Source of the DNA: GCA-002728855 sp036340635
Lineage (GTDB): Bacteria > Bacteroidota > Bacteroidia > Flavobacteriales > Flavobacteriaceae
Direction of reading: 5' to 3'
Length of the DNA: 64,000 nt
Assembly: GCA_036340635.1 (NCBI GenBank)
Contig: JAYYYF010000017.1
Location: forward strand, 45,703-109,702
Shown here piece after piece: positions 43,280 through 52,709 of this stretch (its first letter is position 1; the number at the start of each line of letters is the position of its first letter). Under the pieces are notes generated by a model that saw only the letters and a program-made list of their open reading frames with translations, ran no database searches and was not told the DNA's origin. A program made the translations under genes and the position numbers.

Positions 43280-45823
43280 TTAAGCTCCAATTCTTTTTTT
43301 CTTAACTATAAAGTTTAATTTATCTTCTCCCTTATTATGGTCTAACAAAATAAGATCTCCTTCTTTAATCTTGTTAGCAACAACATTTTCTGCAACAAGA
43401 TCTTCTACATAATTTTGTATTGCCCTGTTTAATGGCCTAGCGCCATACTTTCTATCATATCCTTTTTCTATTATAAAGTCTTTTGCAACTTTAGATAGTT
43501 CAAGTTTATAACCTATTTTATTTATTCTTAGAAATAGTTTATTAAGTTCTAAATCGACAATTTTCCCAATATCCTTTTTTTCCAATGTATTAAAAATAAT
43601 TACATCGTCAATCCTGTTTAAAAACTCTGGAGCAAAGGTCTTTTTTAATGCATTTCTAATAAGATTTTTTTCAATTTCTGGTGCTTGAGCTTTTCTAGTA
43701 GAAGTTTGAAAACCAACTCCAGATCCAAAGTCTTTTACTTCTCTAGCACCAATATTTGAAGTCATAATTATGATTGTATTTTGAAAATTAATTTTCCTTC
43801 CTAAGCTATCTGTTAGAAATCCGTCGTCTAGTACCTGTAATAACATATTAAATACATCTGGATGAGCTTTTTCAACTTCATCTAAAAGAATAACTGAATA
43901 TGGTCTTCTCCTAACTTTTTCACTTAATTGACCACCTTCTTCATACCCAACATATCCCGGAGGAGCACCAATCAATCTTGAAATAGCAAATTTTTCCATG
44001 TATTCACTCATGTCAACTCTAATCAAATTTTCTTCTGAATCAAAAATTTCTCTTGCCAAAATTTTAGCTAAATGTGTCTTGCCTACACCTGTAGGGCCAA
44101 GAAATATAAATGATCCAATTGGTTTTTCAGGATTTTTTAATCCTGCTCGGTTTCTTTGTATTGCTTTTGAAACTTTTTTCACTGCTTCACTTTGACCAAT
44201 TATTTTATTCTCAATAGAAGTTGCTAAATTATTTAGCTTGTTTTTTTCACTTTTTACAATCTTATTTACTGGAATATTTGTCATCATTGAAACAACATCC
44301 GCAATATGTTCTTCTTCAACAGATATACGATTCATTTTTGACTCTTCTTTCCAGCGATCCTGTGCTTCAATTAATTTTCTTTCAACTCTTTTCTCATCAT
44401 CTCTTAATTTTGCTGCCTCTTCATATTTTTGCTTTTTCACAACAGAATTTTTTTCTTCTTTAACTTTGTCGAGCTCTTCTTCAAGTTTTATAATTTCTTC
44501 AGGAACATCCATATTATTTATATGAACTCTTGACCCGGCTTCATCAAGCGCATCAATTGCTTTATCAGGCAAATATCTGTCGGTAATATATCTATCCGTC
44601 AAATCAACACATGCTTCAATAGCTTTACTAGAAAATGTAACATTATGATGATTTTCGTATCTATCTTTTATATTTATTAAGATTTCTAATGTTTCTTCAA
44701 CAGTAGTCTCTTCAACAAGCACCTTTTGAAATCTTCGCTCTAGTGCACCGTCTTTCTCTATGTTTTGCCGGTACTCGTCAAGAGTAGTTGCGCCAATACA
44801 CTGAATTTCTCCTCTTGCTAGAGCAGGTTTGAACATGTTTGATGCATCTAAACTACCAGTAGCCCCCCCTGCACCAACAATTGTATGAATTTCATCAATA
44901 AATAAAATGACATCATTATTTTTTTCAAGTTCATTCATTAAAGCCTTCATTCTTTCTTCAAATTGACCGCGATATTTTGTCCCTGCAACAAGACTAGCTA
45001 AATCGAGTGAAACGACGCGCTTTCCATATAGAATCCTAGATACTTCTTTATTAATTATCCTAAGTGCTAGACCCTCAGCAATGGCTGATTTACCAACTCC
45101 TGGCTCACCTATTAGAAGGGGATTGTTTTTTTTGCGACGACTCAGAATTTGAGATACTCTTTCTATTTCTTTTTCTCTTCCTATAACAGGATCAAGTTTA
45201 TTTGATTGAGCTAAAACAGTAATGTCACGACCAAAATTATCTAGTACAGGCGTTTTAGACTTAATTTTACTTCTAGGTTCTGAAGAAGGTATAAATGGGT
45301 TTTCTTTTTGTTCATCCTCATCCTTTTGTTCAGAAAATGTAGATGAAGATGGTAATTCCTCATAGTCATTATTATCACTAGCCAGCATCAATTTAAATTG
45401 CTCTTTAACTGTTTCATAATCAACATTTAGTTTTAGAAGTAATTTTGTTGTTGGATCATTTTCATTTCTTAGAATACAAAGTAGTAAGTGGACAGTGTTT
45501 ATTAATTCACTTTGAAATAATTTAGCTTCTAGGAATGTTGTCTTGAGAGCACGCTCAGCTTGACGTGTCAAATGAAGATTCTTCTTTTGATTAATTTCAT
45601 TTGTTTCTTCAATTGAAGCAGGGTTTAGTATTTCAATTTTTTTTCTTAGATCTTCTAAATTTAAATCAATTGATCTAAGTATTGATATAGCCTTGCCTTC
45701 TCCATCTCTGAGAATTCCAAGCATTAGATGCTCTGTTCCGATAAAACTATGCCCAAGCCTTAAAGCTTCCTCCTTGCTATAAGAAATTACATCTTTAACC
45801 CTAGCTGAAAAATTATCGTCCAT
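43280..45823 (-). CDS. clpC: ATP-dependent Clp protease ATP-binding subunit ClpC
   Basis: Hexameric AAA+ unfoldase that feeds ClpP. Two Clp N-repeats lie in the first 150 residues (EALRLGHSFIGTEHLMLGIL). AAA-1 carries GEPGVGKSAIAEGLALRI, and a UVR-type coiled-coil insert is near 430-480 (KQKYEEAAKLRDDEKRVE). AAA-2 carries GPTGVGKTHLAKILAREIF. The UVR insert distinguishes ClpC from ClpB and ClpA. Length 847 is normal. No ctsR or mcsAB genes are adjacent, so control differs from Bacillus. Confidence 0.94.
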   Translation of the reverse strand: MDDNFSARVKDVISYSKEEALRLGHSFIGTEHLMLGILRDGEGKAISILRSIDLNLEDLRKKIEILNPASIEETNEINQKKNLHLTRQAERALKTTFLEAKLFQSELINTVHLLLCILRNENDPTTKLLLKLNVDYETVKEQFKLMLASDNNDYEELPSSSTFSEQKDEDEQKENPFIPSSEPRSKIKSKTPVLDNFGRDITVLAQSNKLDPVIGREKEIERVSQILSRRKKNNPLLIGEPGVGKSAIAEGLALRIINKEVSRILYGKRVVSLDLASLVAGTKYRGQFEERMKALMNELEKNNDVILFIDEIHTIVGAGGATGSLDASNMFKPALARGEIQCIGATTLDEYRQNIEKDGALERRFQKVLVEETTVEETLEILINIKDRYENHHNVTFSSKAIEACVDLTDRYITDRYLPDKAIDALDEAGSRVHINNMDVPEEIIKLEEELDKVKEEKNSVVKKQKYEEAAKLRDDEKRVERKLIEAQDRWKEESKMNRISVEEEHIADVVSMMTNIPVNKIVKSEKNKLNNLATSIENKIIGQSEAVKKVSKAIQRNRAGLKNPEKPIGSFIFLGPTGVGKTHLAKILAREIFDSEENLIRVDMSEYMEKFAISRLIGAPPGYVGYEEGGQLSEKVRRRPYSVILLDEVEKAHPDVFNMLLQVLDDGFLTDSLGRKINFQNTIIIMTSNIGAREVKDFGSGVGFQTSTRKAQAPEIEKNLIRNALKKTFAPEFLNRIDDVIIFNTLEKKDIGKIVDLELNKLFLRINKIGYKLELSKVAKDFIIEKGYDRKYGARPLNRAIQNYVEDLVAENVVANKIKEGDLILLDHNKGEDKLNFIVKKKRIGA

Positions 45824-45997
45824 ATCAATTTATACTTAAAAAGTAGATTTAATATTTATTTGCTGCTAATTGACAAAAAAAATATCATTTAGAAAAATAC
45901 TTTCGCAAAAAATTTACACCATTTATTTTGATTAAACATGTTAATAAATTAGTTGATAAAGGATTTGTTCACGATGATTAAATCTTATCTATTAGGT

Positions 45998-46005
45998 TAA
46001 TTTAG
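45998..46005 (+). promoter_or_regulatory. -7-like box upstream of gyrA
   Basis: TAATTTAG, one mismatch from TAnnTTTG, would start transcription near 46010, 18 bases before the ATG. The rest of the 204-base clpC-gyrA interval is A/T-rich with no other structure that I can see. Confidence 0.3.
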
Positions 46006-46027
46006 CATTAAATTAATCCGCATAGTT

Positions 46028-48523
46028 ATGATTGAAGATGACAGGTTAATCCCTATAAACATTGAAGATGAAATGAAATCGGCATATATTGATTATTCAA
46101 TGTCTGTGATTGTTTCTAGAGCTCTACCAGATGTACGAGATGGTTTAAAACCTGTCCACAGAAGAGTCCTTTTTGGAATGTATGATATGGGTATAAGATC
46201 TAGTTCTGCATATAAGAAATCAGCTAGAATAGTTGGGGAAGTAATGGGTAAATATCATCCTCATGGTGATAGTTCTGTGTATGACTCAATGGTTCGTATG
46301 GCACAAAGCTGGAGTTTAAGATATCTATTAGTAGATGGCCAGGGAAATTTTGGTTCAGTTGACGGCGATAGTCCAGCTGCAATGAGATATACGGAAGCTA
46401 GAATGCAAAAAATTTCTGAAGACCTTCTCGCAGATATTGACAAAGATACTGTTGATCATCAATTAAATTTCGATGACAGCTTGAGGGAACCGACAGTTTT
46501 GCCTAATAGAGTTCCTACTTTGTTGATTAATGGAGCGTCAGGGATAGCAGTTGGAATGGCAACAAATATGCCTCCTCATAATTTAACAGAAGTCATAAAT
46601 GGGGTAATAAATTATATTGAAAACAGCAATGTGAGTATTGAGGAACTCATGCAGGTTATAAAGGCCCCGGATTTTCCTACTGGAGCTACTATCTATGGAT
46701 ACGAAGGTGTAAGAGATGCTTTTTTAACAGGGAGAGGAAAAATCGTTATGAGAGCAAATGCAACTATTGAATCAATAAATGATCGCGAATGCATAGTTGT
46801 AACTGAGATCCCATATCAAGTTAATAAGTCAGAAATGATCAGAAAAACTGCTGAAATGATTAACGACGGGAAAATAGAGGGTATTAGCAATATAAGAGAT
46901 GAATCTGACCGAAAGGGTATAAGGGTAGTTTATTTGCTTAAACGTGATGCAATTCCAAATATAGTTTTAAATAAACTTTTTAAATATACACCCTTGCAGT
47001 CTTCATTTAGTGTCAACAATATTGCTTTAGTTAAAGGGAGGCCAAAACTTTTAAATCTAAAAGAATTAATTCATCATTTTGTTTCACATCGACATGATGT
47101 AGTCGTTAGAAGAACAAAGTTTGAATTGAAAAAAGCGGAAGAGCGGGCACATATTCTAGAAGGATTAATCATAGCCTCAGATAATATAGACAATGTTATC
47201 AAAATAATAAGAGGATCATCTGATGCTGATGAGGCGAAGGAAAAATTAATAAAAAGCTATAAACTAAGTGAAATCCAAGCGAAGTCTATAGTTGAAATGA
47301 GACTTAGACAATTAACTGGACTGGAACAAGATAAACTAAGATCTGAATATGAAGAATTAAAGAAAACCATAGCTGATCTTAAAGATATTTTAGATAAAAA
47401 AGATCGCCGGATGGATATTATAAAAGATGAGCTTTTAAAAGTGAAAGAAAAATATGGTGATGAAAGAAGATCAGAAATCAATTATGCTGGTGGTGATTTC
47501 AGCATTGAAGATATGATACCAAATGAAAAAGTTGTTATTACTATTTCTCATGCTGGGTATATAAAAAGAACACCTCTTTCTGATTATAAAATCCAAAATA
47601 GAGGCGGAGTGGGTGCAAAAGCTTCTACAACTAGAGATCAGGATTTTCTTGAATATTTATTTGTTGGAACAAATCACCAATATATGTTATTTTTTACTCA
47701 AAAAGGAAAGTGCTTTTGGATGCGTGTTTTTGAAATTCCAGAAGGCTCAAGAACCTCTAAAGGCAGAGCTATTCAAAACTTGATAAGTATAGAACAAGAA
47801 GATCGTGTTAAAGCTTTTATTTGTACTCAAGACTTAAAAAATGAAGAATACATAAATAGTCATTATGTTATTATGGCTACCAAGAAAGGGCAAGTAAAAA
47901 AGACTTCCCTTGAGAAATATTCTAGACCAAGAGCTAATGGTATCAATGCTATTACAATTAGGGAAGGTGATGAACTTCTTCATGCTAAACTTACCAATGG
48001 AAATAGTCAAATATTTTTGGCGGTAAAATCAGGAAAAGCAATACGATTCGAGGAAGGTAAAACTCGTCCCATGGGGAGAAATGCATCTGGAGTAAGAGGG
48101 ATTAGACTTGCAAATGAAAACGATGAACTAGTAGGAATGGTTTCTGTAAATGATATGGATACTAATATTTTAGTTGTTTCTCAAAATGGTTTTGGAAAAA
48201 GATCTAATCTGGAAGATTATCGAATAACCAATAGAGGAGGTAAAGGCGTTAAAACAATTTCTATAACTGAAAAAACAGGTGATCTTGTTACAATTAAAAA
48301 TGTTACTGACCTAGATGACCTTATGATAATTAACAAATCTGGGATTGCTATAAGAATTGCAGTTTCAGATTTAAGAGTAATGGGGAGAGCTACTCAAGGG
48401 GTTAAATTAATTAATATTAAAGAAAATGATTCCATAGCTGCTGTTGCAAAGGTTATGAAAGATGATGAAGAGGTTGAGGATGTCAATGAAATTGAGGTTG
48501 AAGATGGTACAATTGTAAAATAA
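46028..48523 (+). CDS. gyrA: DNA gyrase subunit A
   Basis: Breakage-reunion subunit of gyrase. The winged-helix and tower core holds the catalytic Tyr121 in AAMRYTEARM. The quinolone-determining region reads HPHGDSSVYD, with Ser82 and Asp86 equivalent to E. coli Ser83 and Asp87, so it is wild-type at both positions. The C-terminal beta-pinwheel (from about 500) has repeated NRGG motifs, including QNRGGVGAK in the GyrA-box position, which supports gyrase rather than topoisomerase IV ParC. The acidic tail is EVEDVNEIEVEDG. Length 831. Confidence 0.95.
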   Translation: MIEDDRLIPINIEDEMKSAYIDYSMSVIVSRALPDVRDGLKPVHRRVLFGMYDMGIRSSSAYKKSARIVGEVMGKYHPHGDSSVYDSMVRMAQSWSLRYLLVDGQGNFGSVDGDSPAAMRYTEARMQKISEDLLADIDKDTVDHQLNFDDSLREPTVLPNRVPTLLINGASGIAVGMATNMPPHNLTEVINGVINYIENSNVSIEELMQVIKAPDFPTGATIYGYEGVRDAFLTGRGKIVMRANATIESINDRECIVVTEIPYQVNKSEMIRKTAEMINDGKIEGISNIRDESDRKGIRVVYLLKRDAIPNIVLNKLFKYTPLQSSFSVNNIALVKGRPKLLNLKELIHHFVSHRHDVVVRRTKFELKKAEERAHILEGLIIASDNIDNVIKIIRGSSDADEAKEKLIKSYKLSEIQAKSIVEMRLRQLTGLEQDKLRSEYEELKKTIADLKDILDKKDRRMDIIKDELLKVKEKYGDERRSEINYAGGDFSIEDMIPNEKVVITISHAGYIKRTPLSDYKIQNRGGVGAKASTTRDQDFLEYLFVGTNHQYMLFFTQKGKCFWMRVFEIPEGSRTSKGRAIQNLISIEQEDRVKAFICTQDLKNEEYINSHYVIMATKKGQVKKTSLEKYSRPRANGINAITIREGDELLHAKLTNGNSQIFLAVKSGKAIRFEEGKTRPMGRNASGVRGIRLANENDELVGMVSVNDMDTNILVVSQNGFGKRSNLEDYRITNRGGKGVKTISITEKTGDLVTIKNVTDLDDLMIINKSGIAIRIAVSDLRVMGRATQGVKLINIKENDSIAAVAKVMKDDEEVEDVNEIEVEDGTIVK

Positions 48524-48538
48524 TTATAAATTTGTTTT

Positions 48539-49762
48539 ATGTACAGAACCCTTTTTTTAATTATTTTTCTCTTTTCAACATTTGGATTAGCTCAAAAAAA
48601 GGAGTTAAGAAAAGCGCAAAAACTTTTTATTGAAGGCAAGGTTGATGAGTCGTTTAAAATACTGGAGGAAAATGATGCTTTGTTTGATAATGCAGATGAT
48701 AAGACCCTGGCGAGTTATAGTCTTCTTCTAGCCAAGATTGCTCGATCTAATTTAGAATTCCAAAAAGCATTTGATTTTTTATCTTCAATCAAAGATGTTC
48801 CAAACGTTAAATCTGATGTTTCTGTTGAATTTATTGAATTAACAAGTAATCTTATAAACAGTGCAATTGAGGATAATAAAGAAAAAAACTACTCTTCTTC
48901 AGTGGAGAAACTTTTTTTAGCGTATTCTATTTCTCCAAAGAAAAATGTTGATTATCTATATTTTGCAGCTTCGGGAGCTGTTAATGCACAAGATTTTGAT
49001 TTGGCCTTAGAGTATTACTTAATTTTAGAAGGCCTTAAGTATGCTGGTGTAACTACAAAATATTATGTAACTGAACTCGAATCTGGAAACGAGATTGAAG
49101 TTCAAGAATCTGAATATAATATCTATAAAAAAACAAAACAGTACAAGGATTTTCGTGAAGAAAAAACAGAATCTAAATTTCCAGAAATCGTAAAAAATAT
49201 TGCACTTATTTACGCTCAAAAGGGTGACAATGACAGAGCTTTTGGGGCTATCAAAAAAGCTAGAGAAGAGAATCCTAATGATATTAATTTGATTTTAACT
49301 GAGGCAAATATCTATATAGAGCTAAACGAAAAAGAAAAGTTTAGAAAATTAATGAATGAAGCAATAGCAATGGATCCAGATAACGCGAATTTATATTATA
49401 ATTTAGGTGTTATTAATAGAGATTTGGGTGATATAGGAGCAGCTAGAAAATATTATGAAAAGGCAATTGAATTAGATCCAAAATTAGAAAATGCGTATTT
49501 AAATTTAGTTTCTTTGATTCTTGAAGGAGAAGCGTCAATTGTTGAAGAAATGAACAATCTTGGAACTTCAAGAGCTGAAAATGCCCGTTATGATGTATTA
49601 AAACAAAAAAGAGAAGCTTTGTATACAGAATGCATCCCAATTCTTAAAAAACTAATTGATCTTGATAAAAATAAAGAGGCAATTAGAACTTTAATGAATA
49701 TCTATGGAACTTTGGGAGATACCGATGGTTTTAGATCAATGAAAGCCTTACTAGAAGATTAA
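48539..49762 (+). CDS. secreted tetratricopeptide-repeat protein
   Basis: A 407-residue protein with a cleavable signal peptide (LFLIIFLFSTFGLAQ) and an all-helical mature region. Clear TPR units occur near 230-330, such as ALIYAQKGDNDRAFGAIKKA and NLGVINRDLGDIGAARKYYE followed by KAIELDPK. There is no lipobox. The gap to gyrA is 15 bases, so it is likely co-transcribed. The function is unknown beyond protein-protein scaffolding in the periplasm. Confidence 0.85.
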   Translation: MYRTLFLIIFLFSTFGLAQKKELRKAQKLFIEGKVDESFKILEENDALFDNADDKTLASYSLLLAKIARSNLEFQKAFDFLSSIKDVPNVKSDVSVEFIELTSNLINSAIEDNKEKNYSSSVEKLFLAYSISPKKNVDYLYFAASGAVNAQDFDLALEYYLILEGLKYAGVTTKYYVTELESGNEIEVQESEYNIYKKTKQYKDFREEKTESKFPEIVKNIALIYAQKGDNDRAFGAIKKAREENPNDINLILTEANIYIELNEKEKFRKLMNEAIAMDPDNANLYYNLGVINRDLGDIGAARKYYEKAIELDPKLENAYLNLVSLILEGEASIVEEMNNLGTSRAENARYDVLKQKREALYTECIPILKKLIDLDKNKEAIRTLMNIYGTLGDTDGFRSMKALLED

Positions 49763-49817
49763 TTTCATTGCATACCTATTCTTTTAGTAATTTTATAATC
49801 TTTATTAATTTTTCAAT

Positions 49818-51869
49818 ATGCTTAAAACCTTTTGGAAGTTTATTGTAATCAATCAGGATTTAATCTACAAGTTTTTTTTAATCATTGTTTGTAGTGTAAT
49901 AACGGTATACTTCTTTCCTAGTGGAGGAAAGTTCAAATATAACTTTCAAAAAGGGAGACCTTGGCAATACAACGCTCTATATGCTCCATTTGATTTCGCC
50001 ATCTTAAAATCTGATAAGGAATTAGAAAATGAAAAGCAAGAAATAATTGATCAGCAAACTAATTATTATCGATATAATAAAGAGATTTTTAATCAGGTCA
50101 AGTTGTCTTATCAAAATAATTTTTCAAATCATCTCCTTTTACCCACTTCAGACGATTATTATAATGATTTATATAATTATGGGCTCAATTTAATTGATCA
50201 AATTTATGAGTTTGGTGTTTTGCCAATAGCTCTTGAAAACAAAGGAAAAAATATTGTTTTTTTAATAAGGGACAACAAAGAAGAGACTATAGATGTTAGT
50301 GATTTTTTTAAGATTGAAGAATTAAAAAAATGGCTTAATGACACTATTAAAGATGCTTTATATGTTAAATATTTAGACTCGTTTTATGATCTCCTATTTG
50401 ATATTGTTCAACCAAACATTTTATTTGAAAAAGATTTTACAGATAACTTGTTGCAGTCTTCTTTAAGTAATATTTCACCGTATCGAGGCATAATTCCTAA
50501 AAATTCGATTATAATATCTAAGGGTGAAATTGTAGTAGGTGAAAATTTGCAAGTTTTAATATCTCTTCAAAAAGAGTACGAATCACAACTTTGGAATGAA
50601 TATAGTTATTATTGGATCATTTTTGGCTATTCGATACTTGTCATTATAACTTTTTTAACCTTACTGTTATTCATATACAATTATCGTTTTGAATTATATT
50701 CAAATAATAAAAAAGTTACTTTTATTTTTTTAAATGTTGTATTGATTATTGGTCTTACAACATTGGTAGTTAATTTTGATGCTGATTATACTTATGCGAT
50801 TCCAATATGTATATTACCTCTAATACTTAAAACTTTTTTTGATCCTAGGTTAGGTCTTTTTACACACGTCATAACAATCTTAACTCTTGGATTTATTATT
50901 CCAAACAGTTTTGAATTTGTTTTTTTACAGATAATCGCTGGAATTGTAATAATTCAATCAGTCACTCAGCTTCAAAACAGAGCTAATTTATTTATCACAG
51001 TTGGACAAATTGTTCTAGTTTATATAATTGGCTATATAGCTTTTACTTTAATCAGAGAAGGAAGCATAAGTGAAGTAAACGTCAATATTATAGGTCTATT
51101 TCTGATAAATGGTCTTTTAACTTTATTTGCCCAGCCTCTTATTTACTTATATGAAAAAACATTCAACTTAGTTTCTGATATTTCTCTGTTAGAGCTTTCT
51201 GATACGAATTCAAGATTATTAAAGGAATTATCAAATAAAGCTCCGGGAACTTTTCATCACTCACTTGAAGTGGCAAATTTATCAGAAACTGCTGCTAGTG
51301 CTATTGGAGCAAATACTCTTTTAGTCAGAGTTGGGGCGCTTTACCATGATATTGGAAAAATAAACAACCCCACTTATTTTAGTGAAAATCAAACAAGTAG
51401 GTATTCTCCCCATAGAAAGCTTTCACCTGTTGAAAGTGCTAAGATAATAGTTGACCATGTAAATGACGGCGTATTAATTGCAAAAAAGAATAAATTGCCA
51501 AATAGAATAATTGATTTCATAAATACTCACCATGGAACTAGTCAAGTTTACTATTTCTATAAAAAAGCTTTAGAGCGTAAAGACTTAATGTTTGACGAAA
51601 AAGATTTTAGATATCCAGGACCAAAACCTTTCTCAAAAGAAACCGCTATCCTCATGATGGCTGATTCTGTTGAAGCAGCCTTAAAGAGCCTGAGAGAGCC
51701 TAACGTTAAACAAATTAGTGATTTTGTAAATTCAATAATTGATAAGCAAGTGGAAGAAAAACAATTTAACGAGTGTCAAATTACATTTGCTGACATTGAA
51801 ACCGTAAAGAATGTTTTAATTAAAAAATTAATAAATATTTACAATTTGAGAATTGAGTACCCTAAATAA
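49818..51869 (+). CDS. 7TM-HD family phosphohydrolase (PgpH-like)
   Basis: Inner-membrane protein of 683 residues. It has one N-terminal span, an extracytoplasmic domain of about 230 residues (7TMR-HDED type), about seven membrane spans between 265 and 450, and a cytoplasmic HD domain with FHHSLEVANLSETAA, LYHDIGKINNP (HD pair near 509) and INTHHGTSQVYYFY. PgpH homologues in Firmicutes hydrolyse cyclic di-AMP. The same role is plausible here, but no diadenylate cyclase is in the window to confirm it. Confidence 0.88.
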   Translation: MLKTFWKFIVINQDLIYKFFLIIVCSVITVYFFPSGGKFKYNFQKGRPWQYNALYAPFDFAILKSDKELENEKQEIIDQQTNYYRYNKEIFNQVKLSYQNNFSNHLLLPTSDDYYNDLYNYGLNLIDQIYEFGVLPIALENKGKNIVFLIRDNKEETIDVSDFFKIEELKKWLNDTIKDALYVKYLDSFYDLLFDIVQPNILFEKDFTDNLLQSSLSNISPYRGIIPKNSIIISKGEIVVGENLQVLISLQKEYESQLWNEYSYYWIIFGYSILVIITFLTLLLFIYNYRFELYSNNKKVTFIFLNVVLIIGLTTLVVNFDADYTYAIPICILPLILKTFFDPRLGLFTHVITILTLGFIIPNSFEFVFLQIIAGIVIIQSVTQLQNRANLFITVGQIVLVYIIGYIAFTLIREGSISEVNVNIIGLFLINGLLTLFAQPLIYLYEKTFNLVSDISLLELSDTNSRLLKELSNKAPGTFHHSLEVANLSETAASAIGANTLLVRVGALYHDIGKINNPTYFSENQTSRYSPHRKLSPVESAKIIVDHVNDGVLIAKKNKLPNRIIDFINTHHGTSQVYYFYKKALERKDLMFDEKDFRYPGPKPFSKETAILMMADSVEAALKSLREPNVKQISDFVNSIIDKQVEEKQFNECQITFADIETVKNVLIKKLINIYNLRIEYPK

Positions 51870-51884
51870 TATTTCTCTAGGGTA
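51858..51884 (+). terminator. terminator-like hairpin after the HD phosphohydrolase
   Basis: TACCCTA (51858-51864) pairs with TAGGGTA (51878-51884) across a 13-base loop that includes the stop codon. A T-rich stretch follows. The long loop makes it moderate at best. Confidence 0.4.
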
Positions 51885-51914
51885 TTATTCTTGTTTAATT
51901 TTTAGTTTTGGATT

Positions 51915-52106
51915 ATGAAAAATATTAGTGTTGTTTTATTAATTCTTTCAATCACTTCTTTTAGTGTTTATAATTTTATAGGTAGTAATGTTGATGAAAA
52001 TGGAATTTTAGTTGAACCATTTTATCTTTTACCAATTGGTTATAAACTATTATTTACTTCAATTTTAATATTTATTTTACATAGAACGAAAGTTTTGTTT
52101 AAATAA
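51915..52106 (+). CDS. small membrane protein, DUF3955-like
   Basis: A 63-residue protein with two hydrophobic helices (about 5-23 and 41-58) separated by GSNVDENGILVEPFYLLPIGY. This connecting pattern, G-S-x-V-D-x-x-G-x-L-x-E-P-F-x-L-x-P-x-G-Y, is the signature I associate with DUF3955. Both termini are predicted cytoplasmic with a basic C-terminus. Function is unknown. It lies just upstream of the tRNA gene. Confidence 0.7.
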   Translation: MKNISVVLLILSITSFSVYNFIGSNVDENGILVEPFYLLPIGYKLLFTSILIFILHRTKVLFK

Positions 52107-52120
52107 TAAAAACTTTAGAT

Positions 52121-52128
52121 TAAATTAG
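52121..52128 (+). promoter_or_regulatory. -7-like box upstream of tRNA-Ser
   Basis: TAAATTAG is one base away from TAnnTTTG, and a TTTG lies 23 bases further upstream (52094-52097). Transcription would begin near 52133, 13 bases before the mature tRNA. Confidence 0.35.
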
Positions 52129-52145
52129 CACTTCTATTTTTTTCA

Positions 52146-52229
52146 GGAGGGGTGCCAGAGTGGTAATGGAGCAGATTGCTAATCTGTCAACGTGCAAACG
52201 TTGCCTGGGTTCGAATCCCAGTCCCTCCG
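52146..52229 (+). tRNA. tRNA-Ser (GCT)
   Basis: The acceptor strands GGAGGGG (52146-52152) and TCCCTCC (52222-52228) pair with one G-U at the base of the stem. Discriminator G is at 52229, and the CCA is not fully encoded. The anticodon loop TTGCTAA gives anticodon GCT (52178-52180), reading AGC/AGU serine codons. The long variable arm CAACG-TGCAAA-CGTTG confirms class II tRNA-Ser. The T arm is CTGGG-TTCGAAT-CCCAG. Confidence 0.97.
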
Positions 52230-52350
52230 CAGATTAATTTACCACCTTTTTAAATTCATTTTTTACTAATTAAGAGAATATGTCTTTAATATTTCCTTAT
52301 CAAGATTATTTTTTACTATATTGATGGCTTAACTATTTCAATTTTATATT

Positions 52351-52635
52351 ATGAAAAAATATATTTTGATCTTCATTGGGTTCTTTATGCTCTCGTCATG
52401 TGGTGCTGATCAGGCGACAGTTGATAAGATGACAAAAGAAATGTGTGAAGCACTAGATGGTGTTGATACAAGTGATCTTTCTTCATTAATGGATGCAGCC
52501 ATTGCTATGATGGATGTTTCTGAAAAAGAAGAAGCATATGGTTCCGTCACACAAGCCCAGATGGAGACTTCAATGAAAGAAAAGTGCCCTGATAGCTGGA
52601 AAGTTTTTGAAGAAATTTTAGCGATGGGTGAATAA
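52351..52635 (+). CDS. small lipoprotein of unknown function
   Basis: A 94-residue precursor with signal sequence ILIFIGFFMLSSC. Cys17 is the lipidation site, followed by Gly-Ala-Asp. The mature part is acidic and Met-rich (SLMDAAIAMMDVSEKEEAYG) and probably helical, with two further cysteines (CEAL, CPDSW) that could form a disulfide. No family is recognised. It is a single-gene unit bounded by the tRNA gene upstream and a strong terminator downstream. Confidence 0.75.
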   Translation: MKKYILIFIGFFMLSSCGADQATVDKMTKEMCEALDGVDTSDLSSLMDAAIAMMDVSEKEEAYGSVTQAQMETSMKEKCPDSWKVFEEILAMGE

Positions 52636-52640
52636 TATTA

Positions 52641-52663
52641 AACCCCGAAAGGGGTTTTTTCTT
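52641..52663 (+). terminator. intrinsic terminator after the small lipoprotein gene
   Basis: AACCCC-GAAA-GGGGTT followed by TTTT and further T residues is a compact GNRA-loop terminator, beginning five bases after the TAA. Confidence 0.9.
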
Positions 52664-52709
52664 TTTAAGAATTAGTATTTCTATAATTGTCCTTCAATAA
52701 TAAATTGAT

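Noticed and set aside
41430..44525. Long open frames antisense to thrA and clpC
   Set aside because: They mirror the codon structure of the real genes, lack promoters and show low-complexity Ser/Phe/Leu composition typical of antisense shadows.
46028..48523. Possible quinolone-resistance substitution in gyrA
   Set aside because: The determining region retains Ser82 and Asp86 (equivalents of E. coli Ser83 and Asp87), so it reads as wild type.
52271..52315. Fourteen-codon frame between tRNA-Ser and the small lipoprotein
   Set aside because: Too short, with no promoter at a convincing distance, no attenuator-like structure and no amino-acid biosynthesis gene downstream.
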